Shown here: positions 21,745 to 30,759 of the stretch, in pieces
Layout of the letters: the number at the start of each line of letters is the position of its first letter
How positions within the stretch are numbered: position 1 is the stretch's first letter
NCBI GenBank assembly: GCA_964030785.1
Contig: OZ034968.1
Location: 63,834,899 to 63,898,898 of the forward strand
Length of the DNA: 64,000 nucleotides
Direction: 5' to 3'
Origin: Siderastrea siderea
Lineage: Eukaryota > Cnidaria > Anthozoa > Scleractinia > Rhizangiidae
Made by a program: the position numbers and the translations under genes
The notes under the pieces: generated by a model
Databases searched by the model: none
Seen by the model: the letters and a program-made list of their open reading frames with translations, nothing else
Told to the model about the DNA's origin: nothing

Positions 21745-22555
21745 AATCCAATTGATCAATCGATATCAATCAAAACAACTAGTTAATTGATATCGATCGA
21801 TATTGGCCAATCGATGGTCAATCGATGATCACATAAATCGTCCCTCACTAATCATCGATTTTCATCGACTACTGCGAGCGTTGTTTCTCAGAGCTTATGT
21901 AACAACCCAACAAAATGTCTGATCAAGAGGCGCATCGCGAGAGCGAAGTTACCCCCGTGATATCCTATATTGTTGTGACAGGGTTCCACAAATGCCCATT
22001 TTCTGTTGACATTGGAGGCAAATATACTGCAACAAAGAAAAGAGGAGATCGCGGCAATGCCTGTTTGAGGCTCACGGAGTTAACGCTAAATCCGTGACTC
22101 CCAAATTAAACATTGCTCATTCTGTAACGCAGGATTTAACTCATAACCTGCAAGTACTTTTTGTGGGTGTTTTTTGCTGTACACACCTTTACGGGAACGT
22201 GATTCGTACTGTAACGATTAAGCAAAGTTTAGTTCCATTTAGCTATCTTGTTAAACTCCCTGACGAAGTCGTAACGATCAGACGAAACCGGTAGGAGAAA
22301 TAAAGGCAGTTAGCAAGATCAGTTGCGGTGCTGCTCGCTAGTCCATCCTTAAAAATTAAAAAATGTTTTAAAAGTAAATAATCCATAACAATCGATAGCA
22401 AATAATCGATTGATATTGGAAATCGATGAAAATCATATTATCACAAAAACATGCGTCATCGATTGTTCATCGATTTTCAATATCAATCAATTAAATGTTG
22501 TCGATTAATATTGATTGCTACCGATTGTCATCGATTATTGATTTTATTGAGTTAA
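21745..22555. mobile_element. Element with ATCGAT-rich inverted arms
   Basis: The left arm (about 21745-21865) and right arm (about 22385-22555) are both packed with ATCGAT, TCGAT and GATATTG words. The reverse complement of the right arm follows the left in order (TTAATTGAT..GATATTG..AATCGATG..CAATCGATGA), so these are inverted repeats of about 110-120 bp. The roughly 520-bp interior has two ORFs (21915-22097 and 22094-22294) that overlap by one codon. The second ends ...PDEVVTIRRNR. Neither resembles a family I know. Confidence 0.5.
21915..22294 (+). CDS. Two small unrecognised ORFs inside the ATCGAT element
   Basis: ORF A (21915-22097, 60 codons) starts MSDQEAHRESEVTPV; ORF B (22094-22294, 66 codons) starts MTPKLNIAHSVTQDL and overlaps A by four bases (an ATGA-type overlap). 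Composition is gene-like in parts (GGKYTATKKRGDRGN in A), but neither has a recognisable domain or splice structure. They might be one broken frame, since shifting frame near 22065 continues the reading. Treat as hypothetical; function unknown. Confidence 0.2.
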
Positions 22556-22671
22556 CGCACCGGGAGATAATTCAGGTACAAAGCAATTGATGAGCCGCCA
22601 GAACTCGCAAAAGCGGATGGGTCCATAGCAGTTCTGTTGATAGTTTTAGCATAAAAACAGGTAGTCCCACC

Positions 22672-22773
22672 ATGTCTGAGGATGTCTTTATGTTCGGCGA
22701 CTCCAGACAGTTGCCCTGTGAAGAACTAAAAGGACTCGAAACGCATATCGAACTTTTAATCTTGTTACCATGA
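22672..22773 (+). CDS. Candidate short ORF with strong start context
   Basis: The start context CCCACCATGT is close to the animal consensus. 33 codons, beginning MSEDVFMFGDSRQLP, end in TGA. An alternative frame runs across the stop as MKFPGADCLAVGWPEKE to a possible donor (GAG|GTAACA). Not recognised; could be a repeat-derived fragment. Confidence 0.2.
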   Translation: MSEDVFMFGDSRQLPCEELKGLETHIELLILLP

Positions 22774-23764
22774 AATTTCCCGGAGCCGACTGTCTTGCTG
22801 TGGGGTGGCCCGAGAAAGAGGTAACAATTGATGTACCTTTTCCTTCATTTCTGCTTTCATTTGAATCCCCCCCTCCACCTCCCCTTACGGTTTCTGCAGG
22901 CTAGAAGCGCGTGCGAATGATCAGGAATGGCTTGATCCAAGAAAAACCCTAGGCCGCAAGTTCGAGGCAGTAAAGTCAAACCGTCAACCGATAAAGGTTG
23001 TAAGGTTGTAAGTTTCAAGTGCCAATTGAAGTTTTAAGGGCTACGTTATGGGTTTACACGCTTTTTTGGTCAAAACTGTGCTGAGAGGATGACGTTAAGT
23101 GATTTTCTCAAAGGGAGTACAATCCGTAATTAGTTTTTAGCTAATTTCAGTGACACGGAATCCATTTCCACCCTGGCCATTCGTTGCCAAAGACACCTAT
23201 TTATGGTTTTAGGAAAGGTTAGTAGAGTGTTTTTTAACAAATTAAAAACTAAACATTAATTGTGGGTATCAGTTTATTCCAATATGTCTTTTAATTTTAA
23301 AGTAATACAAAGAATAGGTGACATGGCCATTTTATCCTTCAACTAACAAACAGGGGCAATGTTTGCTATGAGCTGAGACGTTTGGCCTGAAAGTGCGGAC
23401 TGGAAACTTACCCTCACTGCCAAAATGCCCTTTTGATTGTACCGTGAACTGATATTGATTAAAGACCATTTCCCCATATAAACCTCACCGTCCAATTCTG
23501 CAAACAATCCTCAGGAAATTGCATACACTGTGCATAACGAGCCGAAAGACCAGGAGTTGCTATTAACTTTTAAATTGGTGGAGATAGATAGTCATTCGAT
23601 ACGATCGATTTTAATCGATTACTGGCGTTGGTTGCTTTTGGCACACCAAAAGCGGGAAACCAACGGAAACGCTTTTGCACAGGACACTTTTTGAAAGGAT
23701 TATTTTTTAAAACAAAATTTCACTAACTTGGTCTATATTTAAAAACATTAACAATTAGTATGCG

Positions 23765-23921
23765 TAATCAAATGGTGACGAGTGAAATTAGGAAATAATT
23801 TTACGCGTGTTTTGTCAAAATTCTAATAATTTCCCTCGCCTAAAGGCTCGGGAAATTATTAGAATTTTGACAAAACACAAGTGAAATTATTTCCTAATTT
23901 CACGAGTATACCATTTGATTA
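23765..23921. mobile_element. Long hairpin, arms about 65 bp
   Basis: The left arm runs through GTAATCAAATGGT, GAGTGAAATTAGGAAATAATT and TTTTGTCAAAATTCTAATAA; the right arm is the reverse complement with a few mismatches. The turn is CTCGCCTAAAGGCTCGGG. The stretch ATGGGTGACAAATTAC just outside recurs inverted at about 24710-24730, so a larger element (to about 24.7 kb) is possible. Confidence 0.75.
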
Positions 23922-24746
23922 CCTGTTAATAACATGGGTGACAAATTACGTTCACAATCGTCAGGGTTTTGACTTGTTTATCTCGTAGAGAACTCCAATC
24001 ATTGAAAAGTTTAAAGCACACAGATTGGCTAAAGTTCACATTTTTCTTAGTGAAATAATGAAAAAAACTTGTGGGAAGTTTTTACCACGCTTTGACGATT
24101 TCGTGTATTTGTAACCGATAGCAAAATACACCAGACTCTGAATTTTTACTTGAAAAGTACCAAAGCAAATCGCTTGGGAAAGGTTATCCGCGTTTTATCC
24201 GGCAAATTCACTGAATCGAGCACCACGTTGCTCCATCGAGCAAGGCTCAGAAGGCTTCACAAATGCATTCAAAATACGCACAGAAAACTTGTTTTAGCGA
24301 AAGTAAACTTCGGAAGCAAATTTGTATTTAAAACTGACCTTTATTTCATTCGAAGAAGAGCCCAAATCCACTGAATTACTTCTCTGAGTTCGCGGTCAAT
24401 CACTCGATCAGCAACTGGCTCGCCGTTCAAAAATTTTCGCTGTCACACTATCACAAATAATCTCTTCTTTTTGACTCGCAGTTGATTTCTGAGAAGTTCA
24501 GTCAATTAAAAGTCAAAATTTACAGATTACCGATTGAGTCCTCATTGAATATTTCCAGAATAGCTTTAGTTCTGCACAAAACATCTTCATCATTATTGCC
24601 CTCGACGCCATCGTCGCGCTGAGCTATACTGAGACCCGTTGCCATAGCAATTTTGTAATTTCACATGTGAAATTATAAATTAACGCTGAGATTTCGCGCC
24701 AAAATTAAGGAGTAATTTGTCACCCATGATATAAGCTTATTTATAA

Positions 24747-24893
24747 CATAGAGGGCAAAATTACTGAATGCTGATTGGTTGAGACAGAGGGCATTTTTTC
24801 TTAATTTTCTTTCGGACGAGGGCAAATTACTAATCTCTGATTGGCCAAGAGCCAAAATTACTCGCATTTGATTGGCTGAGAGCGAGAGCGCGC
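24747..24893. repeat. Short degenerate tandem repeat with TGATTGGCTGAG
   Basis: Three successive units carry GGCAAAATTACT followed by TGATTGG(T/C)(T/C)(G/A)AG. Confidence 0.5.
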
Positions 24894-24974
24894 CATTTGC
24901 ATTTTGTAGGCGTCTTGAAACGAAAAACGGATTTTGAGTTGTTGAACACAAGGATCGCTTCAAAGTTTGACTTT

Positions 24975-25125
24975 TATAGTCCGGTCCGTTAAGGGAAAAA
25001 TCGTGACAAATCACGTAAAAGCATTAAATTTGGCACACGTATTCTTGAGACCATATAAAACAAATTGAGAAGGGGTGCCACGAGATCCGAGCATCCGGGG
25101 GGCCGTGAAACGCAAATCTATTGAC
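24975..25125. repeat. Left arm of a 3-kb-spaced inverted repeat
   Basis: Words in order: ATCGTGACAAATCACGTAAA, AAATTTGGCACACGT, ATATAAAACAAATT, GGGGTGCCACGAGATCCGAG, CCGGGGGGCC. The same series occurs in reverse complement at 27870-28025. Confidence 0.75.
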
Positions 25126-26192
25126 AAGAACTTGGTCACAGGACAACCAGGCTCACCAACAAATCACCAATAGCAAAATAGAATTGTTGTAGGGAACTTT
25201 TTGACTGATTTCATCAGCGAACAGAGCAAATGATAATAAACAGTCATTAGAGTTATTTGCCACATCAAATCCACATACGCTATGCATATTTGTCTACCAA
25301 GAGATCTGCTCATGATCCTGGGCGTCCTGTGGTTAAATAGATTACTGGCCCTGACTGGTGGACAACAAACATAAGCCGGACTAATGGGAAATAAAGCCTA
25401 TCCCAAACGGGTTAAGCAGCTTATCTAAGTCTTAGCTCAAGCTTTCTTTTGACAAAGACATATCTGGGAGAGAAATTTCTTTTCTAATTAAAAAACGCTA
25501 CAAATAAACCAACATATTCAATAATTCAATTTGTGATCACTCAGCCACGCATACTGTAGATCTCGAGATCGATCGTTAGAAGAGATAAAGGCCGACAAAG
25601 CATGACAACAAAAGCATCAAAAGGCATCAGTTAGTTAGAATGACGTGGCAACTTCAGAATTTTTTCACCAAACTGGAGAAGGGTATTTTTATCGGTTAAT
25701 CTGTCATTCTCTCTGGTGTAAATAGGAGCCTGCGCGCATGGCAGGCATTAATTAAAAACGTCTGTTCTGCGGGTGGTGGTAGGTGTGAACTGCTAAGGCT
25801 GCTAGCTACATTCAGAGGAAAAACAAATACATGTGATGGTAAAAATAAAATAACGAAGCAATAACGTTTTTTACGTTAATCGTGAAGAACACGTAATGTT
25901 GTCAGAGAAGATTCTGGCCTATTACAATAACCATCCCCTCTGATCTACGCGTTATTCAAAAGACCAACACTGGAAACTCTAAGATGGTAATATTTACGTC
26001 CCTCGCTATTCTAGGGCGAAAGATTGAGCTCGTCGCCGTAACTAGGCCTTCTGCTCTCCGTTTATGCCTTGTATTCGGAATCTAATGGTCGCCAGTGATT
26101 TAGCGTGATTAATGTTTTACGCGTTTTTCAGACGAACGCTCGCCTGAAACATACAATAAAATCCTGTTCTACAGACCTCGGCGTCTTTTCTT

Positions 26193-26548
26193 AGGGGCAC
26201 CCAAAGAGAAACTGTTAGCAAAATACTTAAAATATCATTTCCTGGTTTCTAAGATTGTTACCGAGCTTTTTAAGGGCATATTTGTGTGAGCTCATACGGG
26301 TTGAACTGTTCGGCGTTTTTAGCTGAAAATCGTTAAGGCGCGCTAGCTGACCTTATTTTACACTCTAAATGACATATTTGTCCTTCCGAAGATAAAAGGA
26401 ATTAATCAGTCACCTTTTTAAGAAAATCGGTGAGGTGATGTTTCGCCACAGAAATCTATAGTTTTCACTGCAATTAAATCCGAATATCTAAGACGACTTC
26501 GGTCTGCCGAACAGATATTCCTCCGAAAACGAACCGTTGGGTGCCCCT
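26193..26548. mobile_element. MITE with 12-bp perfect ends AGGGGCACCCAA
   Basis: AGGGGCACCCAA at 26193 and its exact reverse complement TTGGGTGCCCCT at 26537-26548 bound 356 bp without coding capacity. It lies inside the interval between the inverted repeats at 25.0 and 28.0 kb. Confidence 0.65.
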
Positions 26549-26786
26549 GTTTTCTCAGAGGGAGGGATTAGATTAATGTTATCGGTATAAGCAATGTTAA
26601 GTACCCGATGCGGTGTACTGAATTAAGAACTGCAAGACAAAAAAGAAAGAAAAACGTACGATGCTGGAAAAAGTGGTGACTAATCGCTGGAGCTGGTTGA
26701 CTACCGTGAAAGAGAGCTTAGCAAGCATGCATGCTTCTTATGGTACTCGCTGGTGACATACGACTCATGGCAGATTGAACTGAGCG

Positions 26787-26947
26787 TTACCAATTTCAGA
26801 ATTATATGAAGATCATCGCAGTGAAGGTGTTTCAACTTAAGCAGTTGAAAAGAAGAAACCTGAAAAAATTCAGGCTTGAACGGGAATCGAACCCATAACC
26901 TCTGCGATACCGGTGCAGTGCTCTAACCAACTGTGAGCTATCAAGCC
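26787..26947 (-). mobile_element. tRNA-derived SINE, minus strand
   Basis: On the minus strand the head (26947-26873) folds as a tRNA: acceptor GGCTTGA/TCAAGCC, D arm GCTC...GAGC, T arm ATGGG-TTCGATT-CCCGT. The A-box-like GCTCACAGTTGGTTAGAG and B-box GGTTCGATTCC serve pol III. The anticodon stem is imperfect (an A-C mismatch, and C rather than T at position 33), so it is not a working tRNA. A unique body follows (CAGGTTTCTTCTTTTCAACT, GATCTTCATATAATTCT). A second copy faces it at 27025. Confidence 0.75.
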
Positions 26948-27024
26948 AACTGGGAGCTGGTCAATTGAGAGTATTTATCCCGTAGATGGAGAAATGAACA
27001 TTAATATATGAAATAATCATAGCG

Positions 27025-27034
27025 CTCTAGAGCG

Positions 27035-27066
<32 letters not shown>

Positions 27067-27207
27067 TTCCCGTTCAAGCCTGAATTCTTTCAGGTTTCTT
27101 CTTTTCAACTGTTTAAGTTGAAACACGTTCAATGTGATGATCTTCATATAATTCTATCATTATCCGCAGTTCAGATATATGTTTATTTCATATATTAATG
27201 TTCGTTA
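27025..27207 (+). mobile_element. tRNA-derived SINE, plus strand, head truncated
   Basis: Same family as 26787-26947 but inverted. The head starts at TAGAGCGCTGCACCGGCATC, lacking the acceptor and first half of the D arm. Body and tail are longer: after ATAATTCT it runs through CCGCAGTTCAGATATATG and TTTCATATATTAATGTTC. The reverse complement of that last word also occurs at about 26999-27016 between the two copies, so a third fragment is present. Confidence 0.75.
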
Positions 27208-27869
27208 CCAATTTTGTTTCGTCAGTCATTGTACTGTGAATTTAACTGACGTTTAAAGTAAAGGCAGATATGTCAGTGACCTTAAAATGTCTCTCGCGAT
27301 ATGTTTTTCTTAACAGTACACTTAAAAAATCTGACATTTTCCAGATTTCTCGTCAACCCGACTTGCTTTTATTGTCTAGAGGAACTTAATGGGGGAGAGG
27401 TTGTAAAGAAACGTAATTCAAAACAGTTAATAACGGAAGTAAGTTCTTTATGTTATCCTTCTCCTAAATGGGTCGGCGTACATGTTCCTGAACGTATGAC
27501 GAAAATAACCCAAAATAAGTAATGCTTGAATAGCAATAGCAGGCAACGGTTTCCTTTGCGATTTGAGCTGCTGATTTGGGACTGTTTGTCGACTAATTCG
27601 AACTAATAATTATTCGTTCCCTTAACAGTTATCGGAAGTGTAACGATTCAGTTTGTTAAGCCTATTTGACCACAGGAAACCCAGGCAAGCGACAAGGGAG
27701 CGGAAAATGCAAGGATATGTGGCTCGTTAAACTTAAACGGCTGTTTGTTGTCATTTTCTGTCGTTCGTTGACAAGGCCAGTGAAAGAAGCCCATCAAATC
27801 CTTTTCAGTTTGCCAGTGAGTGGGCTGTTCATGAGCGTGGGATTCCTGTGACCATGAATGAAAATTAAT

Positions 27870-28025
27870 TTGTGTGCTGTGGCCCCCTGGATACTCGGAT
27901 CACGTGGCACCCCTTGTAAATTTGTTTTATAGGCTCTCAAGGACATGTATACCAAATTTGGTGCTTTTACGCGATTTGTCACGATTTTCGTAAATTTCGA
28001 CGCTAACGGACTGGACTATTAGCCG
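27870..28025. repeat. Right arm of the 3-kb-spaced inverted repeat
   Basis: Reverse complement of the 24975-25125 arm with scattered mismatches (GGCCCCCTGGATACTCGGAT, GTGGCACCCCTT, TTTGTTTTATAGG, CGCGATTTGTCACGAT). Confidence 0.75.
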
Positions 28026-28463
28026 GGTTGGTTGGTAAAAATGGTATGGCAATCGGGTGTTTGCTTAAAGAGAAATTTCAAAAAGTGAACCTATATGTGT
28101 TACGGGAAACAGCAAATGGTTATTTGTTTTAAAACTACTGAAAACTTTGGAGCGACGTGGTCGATAATTTTTCCAGCGAGAGGAAGCTTCGCGACTCAGG
28201 TGAATAAAATTTACTTAGTTAATTGAGTTTAAGTGTGTTTTGTCAATGAACTAGAATTGTATTTATCTCTTAAGATGTACATAATGGTCAGTCTTTCTTG
28301 TTCTGTGCGCTGAGCAACAGTTAAACTGCTTGTTTGGTGAATTGTTTACGAGCGGGTACTTTTATTCTGAGGGCCGGCTGATTGTGTTCCAACTTGTATG
28401 GAAAGTTTCCCTAAAATTTTGTCCTCTGTGTTATAAACAAGTAATCGCATTGAGTCCTCGTAC

Positions 28464-28523
28464 AATTAAGGATAAATTTCACATGTATTTTCAAAGTTTT
28501 CACAAATTGTCCTCGTCGCTGCG

Positions 28524-28561
<38 letters not shown>

Positions 28562-28575
28562 ATTTATCCTTAATT
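28464..28575. mobile_element. Long hairpin, arms about 48 bp
   Basis: AATTAAGGATAAATTTCAC, then TGTATTTTCAAAGTTTTCAC, pairs with its reverse complement at 28527-28575. The loop is CCTCGTCGCTGCGCGGG. Few mismatches, so it is probably a young fold-back element. Confidence 0.8.
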
Positions 28576-29750
28576 CTATTCGGCCTCATGCGATTACATA
28601 TACTAATTCTAATATGGCACGCCATCTTTCCTTAGCAATCATGTCTATCATAGACTGAGGAGACTTCAGACTTTAGACTGAGGAGTAAGCGAGTGAAGAC
28701 TAATGATTATGTTAGTATACACCAAACAAGTGAATAACCAGCCCCAAATAGTGACTGGGAGCGACTTCCTAACTTAGGAATCGACCATAGTCTAAGTTCA
28801 TACACTACTGTTTTATTAAAATTCAAAAAACCCGGACGCTTTGCCGTATTTTCTACCAGTTTCAAAAGTCTTTCGAGGTTTTTATGGCCCCTCAATGGAT
28901 GTATGTGATAACACGGTTCCACTGTGTTTAGTCTCATAACATCTCGTTTCAAAAACAGATGAATCCTCAGTTTTAAACCAGTGCCTTTAAATTGCCTCTC
29001 TGGCTACTTAAGGGCAACTTGGCGATCGTGGTGCTACACTGTCATGCCAACTTAACTTTAGGCCTTCCATCACCAGGCGGGAATAAGTAACTAAAGAATC
29101 AACTTAAGATAGCCTTTCATAAACTACTGTTTTCTTAGAATTGAAAAAACTCAGGCCGTTTACCGGCATTTTCTACCAGTTTCAAAAGATTTTGAGTTTT
29201 GTTTTTTCGCAAAAGACTCCATAAATTTCCTTGCCCAATTTCTCAAGATTATGTTCGTTACTCAATCTTAGTTGTACTCCTAGACGATCTCAATCTGGTA
29301 CCAGTGAATTTCCGATTCAATTCACCCGTTTAAAATACCTTGCAGTCATAAAACAGGTCATTGTAATGTTAGAAAAGGTATCACACCGACCCAGTAATTA
29401 AATGTGTTCTTAATTTTCAAAGGTTTCCTTTTCTTCAGCTTTGTCTGTGTTCCCCCCCCCCCCCGTAGTTTTTGCCGGAATGTCAGTGAGTGAAGCAAAG
29501 TGTTATCGGTAAACCTCTTAACAACGCTGTTTGCACCTCGCTCAAAGATTGCAACCCACTTTCATCCCGAGACCGCAACCATGACACATTTTCAAAGCGT
29601 AGATTCCCACATTGAGTTGAGGATCGAACAGAGTTGAGATCGACCGTCAACAGCGTTGAGATCGAACGTCAATATTTTAATTTGGTGCATGTATACATGT
29701 TCTACATCACCCAACCTAAGACTGAATGTAAGTAGTTTAGAGCACATCAC
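28576..29750. other. Intergenic; diverged internal repeat
   Basis: 28805-28880 and 29120-29190 share an ACTACTGTTTT.TTA.AATT.AAAAAAC.C.G and TTTTCTACCAGTTTCAAAAG pattern, about 315 bp apart. A C-run lies at 29453-29464. No gene seen. Confidence 0.45.
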
Positions 29751-29759
29751 TGGGGACTA

Positions 29760-30490
29760 ATCCCCAGTTTCTTCTCCTCCCTTCCTCCTTAGCCTTACCG
29801 CGCTGCCCATCCTCTTCACTTCACGTCCCTTTCACGACCTCTTTGTCTGCCCCATCCCTTAGATATTCCGCCTGCTTTCCTTCTCTTTAGTCCCACTCGT
29901 TTCCTGCCACCCGGAAAATTCTGTTTCTCAGCCTCTGTCTTCTCGTCTTTCCCTCCAACTTCTCTTCCCTTCCCTTCTCTCCTTTTTTAGAAGGTGCCGT
30001 CCAGTTTCCAGTCTCGCGGTAGATCCCGCTTCCTGGTTTGTGTTTTCCTGCCCCGTTAGTCTTTCCTCCCACTTTCCCTTCCCTTTAATCCTCTCTGCCG
30101 CCCTTTTGTGTGATAATCCCGTCCCGTTTCCTGCATCCCGGGTCATCCTGTCTCCCTATTATTAGTTTAACGGTCTTGGCCTTACCTGTATCCGCCCCTT
30201 CTCCCCATTTAACTGTATAATGTTATCACAGTGGGCCGGGGGTGGGGGGGGAAAGGGGTGTTTAACCTCCCGCTTCCCGTACCCCTTGATCCCGGTTCCC
30301 GCCCTGTATTTGTTTGTTCCCGCCTCTTTGCATTTTTTCGATTGCGAAATATTCCGCAATGTTTCGTAATTTTCTCCATCTCCCACTTCCTGCCCCCTGT
30401 TCTTCCTCCTCCCGTACAGCTCCTGCCCCCTTTTCACGCGCTTTCCCGCCCCCCTGCCCCCCTCCACCACAGAAAATCCACGCTTTACGA
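29760..30490. repeat. Pyrimidine-rich degenerate minisatellite
   Basis: About 730 bp in which the plus strand is dominated by CCCTTCC, TTCCTGCC and CCCG words. Its last 255 bp (30225-30480) is a distinct module found again at 55209-55490: G-run, then CCCGCTTCCCGTACCC, GATCCCGGTTCCCGCCCTG, GCATTTTTTCGATTGCGAAA, TTTCGTAATTTTC. ORFs here on both strands are artefacts of the simple composition. Confidence 0.75.
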
Positions 30491-30595
30491 GCACCCCGTT
30501 AGTACTACCGCCTTGTTATTATGGCCACTTTTCTTCAGTTCCTTGACCTGAACAAAAGCTCATGTAGTCATTTTCTTATCTGAAAAACTAGTTCC

Positions 30596-30758
30596 AGTAT
30601 CAACATGCGCGTTCTCCTCACAGGTTTTTCATTCATTTCTTATGGTTCTAGTTGGGAGAATTTGCTTAAACATCGAGACATTTAGTTTTGGTGATTATTT
30701 CTTTTATTCTCAAGACCTAGACGCTTGACACTATTGACACTTAAAGGGTTAACACGGC
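30596..30758. mobile_element. piggyBac-like MITE, partial second copy
   Basis: It matches the interior and right end of the 3361-3572 element (TTCATTTCTTATG, GGAGAATTTG, CTTAAAGGGTTAA). The left TTAA end is not preserved. Confidence 0.55.
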
Positions 30759-30759
30759 C

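Noticed and set aside
26873..26947. Functional tRNA gene (GGT anticodon-like loop)
   Set aside because: The cloverleaf closes, but the anticodon stem has a mismatch, position 33 is C instead of T, the D loop is too long, and a SINE body follows; a second copy of the family lies 80 bp away.
28330..28635. 101-codon ORF
   Set aside because: It reads through the 28464-28575 hairpin; the open frame comes from the palindrome arms.
30162..30551. Overlapping Arg/Gly- and Pro-rich ORFs on both strands
   Set aside because: Product of the low-complexity CCCG/CCTTCC repeat; the same artefact recurs at 55112-55492.
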